Shown here: piece by piece, positions 55,101 through 63,624 of the stretch
Position numbering within the stretch: the first letter of the stretch is position 1
Layout: every line of letters starts with the position of its first letter
From: Paragorgia papillata
Lineage: Eukaryota; Cnidaria; Anthozoa; Scleralcyonacea; Coralliidae
NCBI GenBank assembly: GCA_035771165.1
Contig: JAWNZC010000026.1
Location: 62,001 to 126,000 of the forward strand
Length of the DNA stretch: 64,000 nucleotides
Reading direction: 5' to 3'
Made by a program: the position numbers and the translations under genes
The notes under the pieces: model-generated
The model's database searches: none
What the model was told of the DNA's origin: nothing
The model's input: the letters and a program-made list of their open reading frames with translations, nothing else

Positions 55101-56345
55101 TACAGGAGAACACCATGGGGAGTTTGACGGTTCGATAACGTCACTGGCCAACATTGCTTCTACTTCTTGTTTGATGCTATCTCGCTGCCCAAACGGTATT
55201 CTATGGGGTTGAACTCGGATTGGTGACGCGTCTCCCGTTGCAATGGCATGTTTAACTTGAGTGAGTTCTCCCAGGTCGTGCGTTCCTTTTGATACGACCT
55301 TACTATGGCGTGCTAGGATCTCGTGAATTCGTTCTTTCTCGTCAACCGGAATTGATGGATTGTTTATCTTGAATACTTCAGCCATTTCCTTGCGAGTCTT
55401 GTTAAGATCACTCTTTTTCACCACTCCGCAATGCAGGTTGTTTGACGTCTTTGCGTTGGGCTGCTGATCGGTTATTTTAACGCATTTGTACCATGGTGAT
55501 TCTTCTTCTGGTGATTCTTCTTGTGTTTCCACCAAAGGGAACAAGTGTCCCACGGTACTTTCTCGAAAAATTCGTCTAGGCTTTGATTGTGAATTAAAGA
55601 ACCGAACTGGAATAGTTCCTTCCTTTACCGTAGCAGCTACTTTTATGATCCCAATCTTGTTTCTTTCTTCAAACCGTGATTCTGGCTCTAGCACACCTGT
55701 CATTTGTTCTCTGGCTGTGCCCCGATCTACTTTGCACAAGATGTTTACCATCGAATGTGGGGGAATAATGGTCGTACTTGCTATCGCTACCCGGCAAACT
55801 TGCTTATTGGGTTTTAGAATTAGAGGTTTTGTGATCCCATTAACGCCAATTGTTCCTTGTGCGAAGTCAATGACAAACCTGTGTGATTTAAGGAAGTCCA
55901 TGCCGATAAGCATATCTTGAGCCAGGTCGTCACATATTTGTACTTCATGGTTGGCACTGATTCCTCCCAATTCGATTTGGACCTCGGCAATTGCTTTGAC
56001 AGACAACGGACTATTGTTTGCCCCAACCACAGGTTGTGTCGCCGGTCGGATCTTCGTACCCACGGTTCTCACGCGGTCGAATACGTCTCGGTGTACTAAT
56101 GTAATCGCCGCTCCGGTGTCTATTAAGGCTGTAATCTCTTTCCCGTTAATTTCACATTTACTGAAAATCGCGTCGTCGGTTGTTGCACTCGCGACTTTTG
56201 AGGGTGGTTTCTTGGCTGTTGAACGCGCGGGCGGATTCATCGACGGTTTGAACCCGCCCTGTGCCCGTTTCCCTGGTTTTCTCTTTGAAGCAATCGTGCT
56301 CGACAATCTCTCTGAAAGTGTCCGATCTTTCCACAATAATAACAT
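52137..56345 (-). CDS. Ty3/gypsy pol: protease, RT, RNase H, integrase
   Basis: 1402-residue frame without stops. Protease with ALIDTGAA near residue 75; reverse transcriptase with YLDDIIIF near 525; RNase H starting at DTDAS near 672; integrase zinc finger H..H..C..C (HLGINKM...CNSCNQC) about 906-940; rve core with D in VALDVIGPL (about 968), D in SDQGRDF (about 1027) and E in GLVERIN (about 1064); GPY/F-type module (KWEGPYVV) near 1207. No chromodomain. The tail (about 1328-1373) has a tandem repeat of 18 residues (SAQTEEELIE block). Pol lacks its own proper start; the reading begins by frameshift from gag. Confidence 0.96.
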   Translation of the reverse strand: MLLLWKDRTLSERLSSTIASKRKPGKRAQGGFKPSMNPPARSTAKKPPSKVASATTDDAIFSKCEINGKEITALIDTGAAITLVHRDVFDRVRTVGTKIRPATQPVVGANNSPLSVKAIAEVQIELGGISANHEVQICDDLAQDMLIGMDFLKSHRFVIDFAQGTIGVNGITKPLILKPNKQVCRVAIASTTIIPPHSMVNILCKVDRGTAREQMTGVLEPESRFEERNKIGIIKVAATVKEGTIPVRFFNSQSKPRRIFRESTVGHLFPLVETQEESPEEESPWYKCVKITDQQPNAKTSNNLHCGVVKKSDLNKTRKEMAEVFKINNPSIPVDEKERIHEILARHSKVVSKGTHDLGELTQVKHAIATGDASPIRVQPHRIPFGQRDSIKQEVEAMLASDVIEPSNSPWCSPVILVAKKDGSKRFCVDYRKLNEVTRKDVFPLPRCEDILHAMSGAVYFTHLDLVRGYWQISVEEQDREKTAFSTVDGHYQFKRMPFGLTNAPATFQRAMNIILQGLNWLDCLVYLDDIIIFAKTLEEHRKKFDTVLGRLEKAGLKLNARKCKILNEETVILGHVISRHGISTDPEKTKALKEWPIPCDLTSLRSFLGCAGYYRQFIPSYADIAAPLHKLEQKGIKYHWSKECQTAFTKLKEKLITAPVLAYPRSDTPFIVDTDASNVGLGAVLSQVQDGEERVIGFAAKTLSKAERNYSTTRKELLAMVWGLEYFEPYLWGNHFTVRTDHSALRWLRSFKNPKGQVARWLERLSEFDFTVEHRAGKLHGNADGMSRIPPSNASKENHVSVVAPGSRTTTTNHLELALYQAEDQSINEAISWMEKGRRPPREEIASMGPFTSSLWSQFSRLKLVNGILYREYESEDGTSIKRQLCLPRKLILEVLTTLHDLPTSGHLGINKMTEKVKERYYWKGWRDDVEEHCNSCNQCAKHNPPQRKARAPLVTNITGCPMERVALDVIGPLPKSKQGNRFILVITDYFTKWPEAYPIPDHKAQTVASKLVDEWITRYGVMQFLHSDQGRDFESEVFQSVMRLLGIKKPRTTPYHPQSDGLVERINRTLKSMLSKVVSEDQSDWDSWIPQVLMAYRTAVQSSTGVTPFRMMFGREARLPVDLVIGDPPDQPSQNTLEFVKKLQERFNTAHGLAREKMEVATRRYRDYYNASATGNLYNVGDRVWRMVHSTKKGLSRKLAAKWEGPYVVVKMITDVVYRLKKEGGRKRVVVHFNNLKRCHAQKKDQIKPTKIARKPTDKEGASAYLPSKFYPETGNQPMESHASDDEGDEEWVYRNHHQQTEPLTDQIETQRNTTVEASTDSCQPEEELNYELTDLAESAQTEEELIEPTALTKSAQTEEELIELTTHANSDLREQENSGITRSIRNRSQPVWTKDYILT

Positions 56346-57199
56346 TCTTCGCTTCTTTTGTTTTGGCGTCTTGAATCCTGATTATTTCTTTCTAACCACC
56401 TTTCGATGTTGTTTTGTCTCTCCATGATTTCTCTCGCCCAAATTGGTGGTACATCCGCGCCCGCGAGGTTTACTTCCGTTGTGGACTGCGGTTGTAATCC
56501 TGTTGTTGTGGTCGCCATGTTGACCTCTTGTGAGTGTTGAGAGGCTTTTTCCTTCTCCACAGTGAATAATGTTTCCAACTTCAAGGCTGTATGAAGAGCA
56601 TCGTCCAAATTCTTTGGGGACGTTTGACTAACTCCCAGGCGTAGCTCACGGGAATCTAGAGCGTTAATGAATTGCTCGAGAAGCTCTTCTTCTACCATTT
56701 TTCCGCTATGCTCTGGAAATGCTCTTGTCACAAGATGGCGAAGGTCTGTGGCCAGGTCGACTAAACTCTCCTGTTTCTTTCGCTGTCGATTGCGGAAAGC
56801 TAATTTGTGAATAGCTCGCTGTTGTGGAGGGTCAAGTGCGTCTCTCAATGCGGATACCAAGCCGTCATACGTCTGTAATTCCTCGCTTTGCAGACTCGTA
56901 TAGACCCGTTGTGCTCGTCCTCGTAACTGGACAGCCAATTGTTGACGCGACTGTTCTTCGCTCCAGCCATTGATGCTTGCACAAAGCTCAAAATGCTTAA
57001 GCCAATCGTTGAATGCTGTCTCCGTTCCTGAAAAAGTGTCAGGTTTTGCCCTCGGTACCATTTGAGTTTGGGAAGTTCGGCTACTTGTAATCATCGTCGT
57101 CGATTCTTGACTGACATGACTGTCTCGGCTTTCAAGTTCTTGTAACCGTGTTGCGAGCCGTTCGACTTCTTCTTCTAATGTTTTCTCACCTTCTGACAT
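56237..57199 (-). CDS. Ty3/gypsy gag
   Basis: 320-residue frame starting MSEGEKTLEE, 20 nt inside the 5' LTR edge. Contains the retrotransposon gag core (FNDWLKHFEL, then AVQLRGRAQRVY) and one CCHC zinc knuckle CYYCGKIGHFQRDC near 285-298. It ends inside the pol ORF, overlapping it by 109 nt. Confidence 0.95.
   Translation of the reverse strand: MSEGEKTLEEEVERLATRLQELESRDSHVSQESTTMITSSRTSQTQMVPRAKPDTFSGTETAFNDWLKHFELCASINGWSEEQSRQQLAVQLRGRAQRVYTSLQSEELQTYDGLVSALRDALDPPQQRAIHKLAFRNRQRKKQESLVDLATDLRHLVTRAFPEHSGKMVEEELLEQFINALDSRELRLGVSQTSPKNLDDALHTALKLETLFTVEKEKASQHSQEVNMATTTTGLQPQSTTEVNLAGADVPPIWAREIMERQNNIERWLERNNQDSRRQNKRSEECYYCGKIGHFQRDCRARLLQRENQGNGHRAGSNRR
56267..56273 (-). promoter_or_regulatory. 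Candidate -1 ribosomal frameshift site GGGAAAC
   Basis: Minus strand GGGAAAC sits inside the gag-pol overlap with the gag frame reading CAG GGA AAC, so it fits X XXY YYZ exactly. Pol is in the -1 frame relative to gag by coordinate arithmetic. Confidence 0.8.
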
Positions 57200-57201
57200 T
57201 A

Positions 57202-57219
57202 TCCCACCGCTGCCACCAA
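57202..57219 (-). promoter_or_regulatory. Primer-binding site of the Ty3/gypsy element
   Basis: Minus strand TGGTGGCAGCGGTGGGAT directly after the 5' LTR; position and TGG start fit a tRNA 3' end. tRNA not identified. Confidence 0.7.
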
Positions 57220-57407
57220 TGTAGAATAATCAACTTTATTGTAAGTAAAGGCTTAAATTGTATTATATAACAAAACGCGACTCAAGTCAACGAACTCGTC
57301 TCAAAGTCAACTGTCAACCCAACCTCACGTCAAATGGCGTGCGAGCTACAACGAGTCAACGACAACTTGTGTATAAACGTGACACAGTTGTTTAAACTTA
57401 TACTACA
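57220..57407 (-). repeat. Ty3/gypsy 5' LTR
   Basis: 188 bp, identical to 51893-52080; promoter end of the minus-strand element. Confidence 0.93.
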
Positions 57408-57559
57408 CTTGTATTCTTATAGCTAGGTCACCTATATGAAATGTTCCAATTACCTATAGACTACTCTATACTGTAGGTATATACTGTACCTTATAGGTAG
57501 AAATGCTATATTATGATGTTGCCGATTATCATTCTGCATTATATTCTCTTGTTATACAG

Positions 57560-57937
57560 GATTGTTTTGGGCAAGTTGATGTTGCTGTGCAAGTTTCTAG
57601 GAATGATAAAGATACATTAAATCTGGTCCTTATAACTCGATATGAAATCATGAAAGACATTAATGGAAACATTCATTATGGTAAATTCAACTCACCATTA
57701 TTGTCAAAGACTATCTACAAAAAGTTGATAGATTCCAGTGATGTTATCCAGAAAGTTAGTTTGGTGCATCAGTGTGATGATGAATGTAAATTTGAAGATG
57801 GAGATCAAGATGTTCATGAAGAACAAGAAGTGGTATCTAAAAGAACATTGATAAACCACCACAGTCAGAACAACAACTTCTTATTAAATCATTTTTATCT
57901 TGGTGAAGCATGGAAATTTATCATTAATGCAGCTTAA
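57560..57937 (+). CDS. Last exon of the transposon-like gene
   Basis: Acceptor TTGTTATACAG, phase 0, open to TAA at 57935-57937. Reads DCFGQVDVAVQVSRN, later VSLVHQCDDECKFE and NHFYLGEAWKFIINAA. The H-x-C...C motif before an acidic stretch matches my recollection of the C-terminus of the same family. It is separated from its upstream exon by 7 kb that include the Ty3/gypsy element. Confidence 0.65.
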   Translation, partial: DCFGQVDVAVQVSRNDKDTLNLVLITRYEIMKDINGNIHYGKFNSPLLSKTIYKKLIDSSDVIQKVSLVHQCDDECKFEDGDQDVHEEQEVVSKRTLINHHSQNNNFLLNHFYLGEAWKFIINAA

Positions 57938-58129
57938 GGTTTACCAACAATCACTTGACTTTACCATAATCACAATCACGGGTATGAATATACTTTATTT
58001 ACCAAGTACAGTTTTCTTACTTTGTCAGTTTCCAAATTTGGTTGGAGTTTTGTTTAAATTGAAAACACGTAATTAAAAAATTTTAACTGTCTTGTTTGTA
58101 ATACTGTAATATCATATTTGTTTGAATCC

Positions 58130-58195
58130 AAAGAGGAAGTTAGTTGAAAAAAGAGGAAGTTAGTTGAAAAAAGAGGAAGTTAGTTGAAAAGATGT
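58130..58195. repeat. 20-bp tandem repeat, three units
   Basis: AAAGAGGAAGTTAGTTGAAA occurs three times head to tail, in the 3' flank of the transposon-like gene and before its AATAAA at 58236. Confidence 0.85.
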
Positions 58196-58301
58196 GGTAC
58201 CAAAGTTTTCCTAAATTGCAAATTTACATGTAATCAATAAATAAAGCTCCAACTAAAATAATTATAAAATGTAAAGTGAAAACACTGTAATTTATATACC
58301 T

Positions 58302-58542
58302 GCACGGTTGTTCAATGGATGATTAGTGCTAATCCTGGGTTAAAATTTAATCGGCTGTTTATTTTGGTATGTTCGACCGTTTGATAACTTCAGTTCAAAC
58401 TTCCTAGGGCAAGACATTTTAAAGTTTGTAGGATGTCTGAACTGAAAACTTTGAACATCTTTGTCTGCATCTTCATTATTTCATTCAAAAAATTTCCACT
58501 TATCCTGGATTAAGCTAATCGACAGTTGAACAACCAGTCCCT
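58302..58542. mobile_element. Small TIR element
   Basis: GGTTGTTCAATGGATGATTA with a TAATCCTGGGTTAA block is mirrored by CCTGGATTAAGCTAATCGAC and GTTGAACAACC. About 240 bp; no clear target duplication. Confidence 0.5.
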
Positions 58543-59316
58543 ATGGAAATGTTTAAGAACTGATTGACCTATCTACAGTATTTATATTAATCAGACACAA
58601 TAATAATGAAAGTTCTTGACATTATTTTAATATAATATAAGCTTACCTGTACCAAATACAGTAGCAATAAAAGATTAAAAGTAATGAAAGTAAAATTCGT
58701 CAAAGACAATATTATTAGTAATTGTTAAATAAATAACAATAAAGTTTCATAGGTTATAGTGTAAGAAAGCCCATGGCCCACACTGGAATGTTCGTATGTT
58801 ACGCCGGATATATCCGGTGTGGAGTTTCGTGGATTACACCAAATTTGGCGTAAGAGGCTTCTAGTTCAGCTTCAATCTCGTACCCAGTTTGTAATATGCT
58901 ACACCAAGGGTTTTTTTCGAATCTCATGGTGAAAATGAACCAATCATAGAGATAGAGGATAGAGCTGGATTTTGGCAAACTGTAGGGTATGTTGGTGTGA
59001 TAATTTCTTCGTTTTTACAGTAAAATTTCAACTATACTCGCTGTAGAATTAGATGAAAAAGTTCACTCAAATTGCTGCAAATGGTGTTTCCAAGGTTCTA
59101 GATTTCAAAAATTTCTGGGGGAGAACCCCCGGACCCCCTCCAAATGCGGTCACTAATTGCAACTACTGCCACCCCTCCCCCACTTTTTGACACCTTGCTA
59201 AGGCACTGGTTCATCAATCATCACTTTCAATGCTGTAAGTAAAGTGTAAAAGTTTAACATCGCAAATACAACATTGAGATCATTCATAATCATGCATTAG
59301 TTTAGAGTTGTATTCA

Positions 59317-59835
59317 ACTGCCAAAATAGAGGAAACGGATTGTTGATGTGAAATTTATGTTTACTAACTTTGTGTTCTGCAACATCTGTTCTTTGATTAG
59401 CCAAATTAAATCAGATTAAAATGACATTACATTTGATATTATTACTTGTCGCACCACGTTGTACACATGAATTTCCATGGCGCACCGAAGGTGAACCAAC
59501 CTCCCCCCCGACTGGCGTGCAAAAATTTGAGAAGAAATTACTGGCGTAAATATCCGGTGGACGAATTGAATAACGAACTTTCCAGTATGGCCCATGGCCC
59601 ATACTGGAAAGTTCGTTATTCATCCGCCGGATATTTACGCCAGTAATTTCTTCTCAAATTTTTGTACGCCAGTCGGCGGGGGGGTTCACCTTCGGTGCGC
59701 CATGGAAATTCATGCCTACAACGTGGTGCGACATAACGCAATGCAAATGCTGCGCAATAAAAGTAATATCAAATCTAATGTCATTTTAATCTGATTTCAC
59801 ATCAACAATCCGTTTCCTCTATTTTTGGCAGTTGA
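59317..59835. repeat. Near-perfect palindrome of about 0.5 kb
   Basis: Centred near 59593 on GGCCCATGGCCCATAC. Arms run outward through AACTTTCCAGTATGG, ATATCCGG, TACTGGCG, AATTTCCATGGCGC and TTTCCTCTAT. The left arm has a small extra block at about 59355-59410. The joined ends belong to the same family as the outer inverted repeats of 58771-60735. Confidence 0.85.
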
Positions 59836-59919
59836 CTACAACTCTTCTTACTTCTGTGGCGAGATTCTTTTACTGCGGTGTTCACATGAGTAAACTGTGG
59901 AACAATTTTCGTATTAGGG

Positions 59920-60230
59920 GGTCTGTTCACAAAAGGGATTCTTCTTGGGGGGCCCAGGGGCATGCCCCCCCTGAAATTTTTGAAATCTAGAGTCTCGGAA
60001 ATGCCATTTCCTGCATTTTGGGGGAAGAATTTACAGAACTCTGAAGGTCAGAAAACTCTTTGTTTGTTTGTTGCCATTAATAGATTAAGATTTATATATA
60101 AAGCAAACCAGAACAAACGCCCAACACAACATATTGTCAACAGTAACAGTACTAATTTCTGGTATGCTCCCTTGCTTTGTATTGTAGATATAATGTAAGT
60201 ACAGACCGCTGCGTGTGCTAGAGCGACTGA
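59920..60230. repeat. Inverted dispersed copy of 26960-27215
   Basis: Shares GAGCGACTGAT, CAGACCGCTGCGTGTGCTAG and GTTGACAATATGTTGTG-type stretches in opposite orientation with the TIR element that interrupts the LINE. Confidence 0.75.
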
Positions 60231-61484
60231 TTTGAACAATTTTTCTGTCTATCTCAATGTTGTATTTGCGAGTGTTATTAATACCTCTGTGGGTGGACCT
60301 AAATGTAAAATGCTGCAATAAAAACTACTAAAAACAAGCTTCATTTTGCTAATAGAAAATGACTTTCTCAAAAAAGGTTTGGAGAGTTCAATTTCTGACG
60401 TGTCTAGGGTCATCAGGGTTTATTTATGATCAAACGTTAGTCCCTCATTGTCCCGCATAATCCTCGAGGTCCTATGTTTTTGTCAAATAATGTAACATTT
60501 AGTTACAACAAATTAAGGTATGATCATTTGGTTTATTTCAAAGTTTTAATGCCATATTTAGCACACCGAACTGATAGAAAGTACACCACACTGATACGCT
60601 TCACGCCATTTACGCCACGCCAACAGTTTATACTGAAAATTAGATTACTCTTACACCAAATTTGGCGTAATCCACGAAACTCCACGCCGGATATATCCGG
60701 CGTAACATACGAACTTTCCAGTATGGCCCATGGCAAACGTATCACAAAACTTTGATTAAGTTGTTGTAGTTGTAAAATACTGTTTTACTACTTTTCGACA
60801 GGACTCGTTTTAATATTATATACAGTAAAAACCCACTAACAAGAACCTACCACTATTAGGAACCTCAGGCTGAAATTAAGAATTTATTTATATAAGAATG
60901 TATATAAGAAATATAAGAACCTATCCCAGGCTGATTTGGTAAAAAGTAGGTTCTTGTTAGCGGGTTTTTACTGTATATTTAAACAAATTTAATTTATAGT
61001 TTTGTGATGTTGTAAAGTGTATATAAAACGTTTAGTACCTACCGCAATATTTTATTAAATAGTTAATCTTGTCGAATATGGTTGTATCTTGTGATTCTTC
61101 TCCAATTTCTTGCATTTCATCTCCTTGTAATGTTCTCGTGGTTCTTCTCGATCGATTTGCTCACGTGGTCCTGGTGAGAATATATTTATAGAATTTCGCG
61201 CGTGTTTTTTTCCTGCTTTTAAAAACACTTTTCTGCAGGTTGATAACGGGTTGATACCAACAGACCTGATACGGTTTGTTAATAACAACCTGTTGCCAAG
61301 TTGTTGAAATAATGCTGTTACAGCTCTGTTGGAACATCCTTGTGACAGTCTGTTACAACTACTGACCTCTAACTGACGGCAGGTGTCTGAAAAATGATGG
61401 CGTAAGCAGAGGTTATTTTTCTCATAGTAGCGACCACTGACCAAGATTGTTGGCACAGATTGTGCCAATAACCAATCAAATTTG

Positions 61485-62029
61485 CAGTGCTTCCACAACT
61501 GAAATCCAGATTTCCTGTTTTGTTGTCCTGAAATTTCCTGATATTTCCTGATATTTTAATTAGATTTCCTTCGAATTCCTTGACCCAATTATCGAGCCAA
61601 ATGAGCCTGCTCGCAGACTGTATGATTACGAAATTAACAAAAATGATGAAATAGTCCAATAGCGCTTACATTTTTTTTTGTTTTAACTTTTATTTAAAAC
61701 TTTTTAGCAATTGTAAAATACATATTCATATTTTTATAATCATAAGGACGCGTAGAATTAGAGCCAAGAACTCAACAATCACCGTGGTTCCATTTGTTAC
61801 CCTACCCCTCCCTCCGACACTAATGATGGGAGTAGAAACCAGGCCACTGCAGGCGAACTGCAAACAACAGAAAGTTAAATGTTCACGTTAAAAAGTTAAA
61901 ATTTTCTCGATCTACTTAGATTTTCTGAGATTTCCTGATTTTTCCTGAGATTTTAACTCACCCTGAACATTCCTTTTCAAGTCAGGATTTCCTGAGAATC
62001 AGGAAATTTACTGCAAAGTGGAAACACTG
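61485..62029. mobile_element. TIR element present only in copy 2
   Basis: Ends CAGTGCTTCCAC and GTGGAAACACTG. The interior is built from many TTTCCTGA-like units. No 8-bp duplication is seen; at the same place copy 1 has CCC instead. Confidence 0.7.
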
Positions 62030-62586
62030 GGTAAGAGGTCGAAGACGAAGCATCAGTATTTTGTTGCCATGTTTTCATTTCCTTATAATATTGAATTGGC
62101 TGTTGGCTTTGCCGAGTATCTCACTGTGTGAATTTTAAAGCCCAATTCAGAAATTCTAACATTTAGATCTTTATATGGGCAAATCAATAAAAAAATAATT
62201 TATTAAACCCAGGCTGAAAATACTATGCACCATCCTCTATTAGGTAAAGACCATTCAATTGTCTTGCATTGGTAAAATCTAAAATTATGGTCGACACCGA
62301 GTACATGATTGTTATTACATTTGATGGTATTGAGTCTGGATGAACTATTGTTGTTGCCTTTATAATTATATAGCATGTACTTTGTAGACTTAATCATTGA
62401 TACTGTAGCTAAACAGAATTAGCTTTGATAATTGTTTTCTCACCTTTTTTCCATTGCAGCTTTGCTGTATGAATTCTGGCCAAGTGATGCATGCAGATCT
62501 TTGAGTAACACTGGGAACAACACTTAACCAATGAAGCAATGTGATTGTTTGTTGCTGTAGAGGCATACATGTGCTTATCCAGTTAA

Positions 62587-63114
62587 TAGTGCTGGGCGAT
62601 ACCGAGTACTTGGTATCGACACCAGCGATACCATGCAAAGCGGTATTGGTATTGATTACTGACCTGGTATCGCTCGATACTTGTACCTGTTTTTTCGGCT
62701 ACATGTACAACTTTACTTTTTCTTGAAATTGAAATTTTTGTTAAAGAAGAGATTTAACAAACCATTGAAATAACTATAAAAAGATAGTACGCCAAGTCAG
62801 ATATAAAATTTAAAAAATAACGATTTGAGCCGTAGGTAGCGTGAAGCTCTTTATTTGGGTTACATAAAGTAGTTCATATTTTTTTCCGCTGACTGAAATT
62901 CCCACCAAACTGAAGAGAATATAGTGAAAAACAGTTTTATCTTGTTGTGCAGAGTATCAGAAGTGACTGATACCACCGTTAATAGTACTCACTTCTGGTA
63001 TCGAAAATGAAAATTTTGTACTTGTTTTGGTATCGAAATAGGTATCGGTATCGACCAATACCAATTTTCAAGTAATCGGTATCGAAATAAAAATCCTGGT
63101 ATCGCCCAGCACTA
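62587..63114. mobile_element. hAT-like MITE, second copy
   Basis: Same ends and same flanking CCAGTTAA/CCAATTAA as 1223-1723, with an additional block near 62633-62665 (TGCAAAGCGGTATTGG). Confidence 0.72.
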
Positions 63115-63624
63115 CCAATTAAGGTTTCAAAAATGTCTGATCCAATGCAAGTGGATAGAATGGTGGTTGCAATTGCATTGACAATTCCAGAACACTGTGG
63201 TAATTTTCCTGATGTGTTCAGCATTCTCATCAAGCACTTTTCTGTGTGTCATGGCATTCCGTTTCATTATGTATTTTTCTTGGCAGAAGACTTGTACTGT
63301 TTTTGCCAGTCCTTGGTCTTGAAATAATAATTTCAACTGTTAATGTTTCAGATCCTAGGACTTACAATATGAATACTAATTGATATTGTGAAGTATTTGT
63401 TTGTCTTTATATTAACGTTTGCCAAATATAGAATGAATTTTATCTTTAATACCAATTTTGCTTGTAAAGTAAAGTGCAATTAGCATTAAACAACAATAAA
63501 ACGTGCACTTACACAGAAAAGAAATCCCGTTTTCATGCTTCAGCTGGTGGGATGCCTAGTTGTTTGTGCACCCAAAAGCAGGGGTTTAGGAATGGGGGGA
63601 ATATGGGGCATGTGCCCCCCCCCC

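Larger units (their letters stand above)
51893..57407 (-). mobile_element. Intact Ty3/gypsy retrotransposon
   Basis: 5515 bp on the minus strand: identical 188-bp LTRs, CTTG target duplication, a polypurine tract next to the 3' LTR, a TGGTGGCAGCGG primer-binding site next to the 5' LTR, a gag ORF and an overlapping pol ORF in the -1 frame, both uninterrupted. Identical LTRs and intact frames mean a very recent insertion that may still be active. It sits in the last intron of the transposon-like gene, in antisense orientation. No env-like ORF. Confidence 0.95.
47776..57937 (+). pseudogene. Spliced gene of a transposon-like eukaryotic protein family, with two lesions
   Basis: Exons 47776-48061, 48557-48750, 49423-49567, 49833-49956, 50343-50537 and 57560-57937, all GT-AG. 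Conserved-looking blocks: TPVEILHTILLGPVKYL, then FPRRLSSSFVKIYGS, KLWAQISVFILDG, KIHMLLHLQEDMLNFGPP with ATERFEAFN, then NRHASSRDIADRFV, and a C-terminal QCDDEC segment. I recall this order (EILHT.LLG, K.H.L.HL..D...FGP, SRDIA.RF) from uncharacterised, transposon-associated proteins that are abundant in basidiomycete fungi and occur in some animals; this is memory, not a search. One extra base in exon 3 and a TAA in exon 5 (50385-50387) break the frame. The 5' end is not found. AATAAA at 58236 follows the stop. The last intron was enlarged by a Ty3/gypsy insertion. Confidence 0.65.
58771..60735. mobile_element. TIR element of about 2 kb containing a large palindrome
   Basis: The left end (CCCATGGCCCACACTGGAAT, GTATGTTACGCCGGATATAT and onward for about 85 bp) is mirrored at 60648-60735. 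The interior contains a separate palindrome of two related ends joined head to head (59317-59835) and an inverted relative of 26960-27215 at 59920-60230. No transposase. 59087-59220 resembles a decayed end of another TIR element. Confidence 0.7.
60795..63624. repeat. Segmental repeat, copy 2
   Basis: Direct repeat of 1-2239, beginning CGACAGGACTCG. It carries the same MITEs at 60821-60975 and 62587-63114 and has a 545-bp TIR element that copy 1 lacks. It ends in a C run inside the left half of the 2190-2364-type MITE, after which the sequence is unrelated. Confidence 0.85.
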
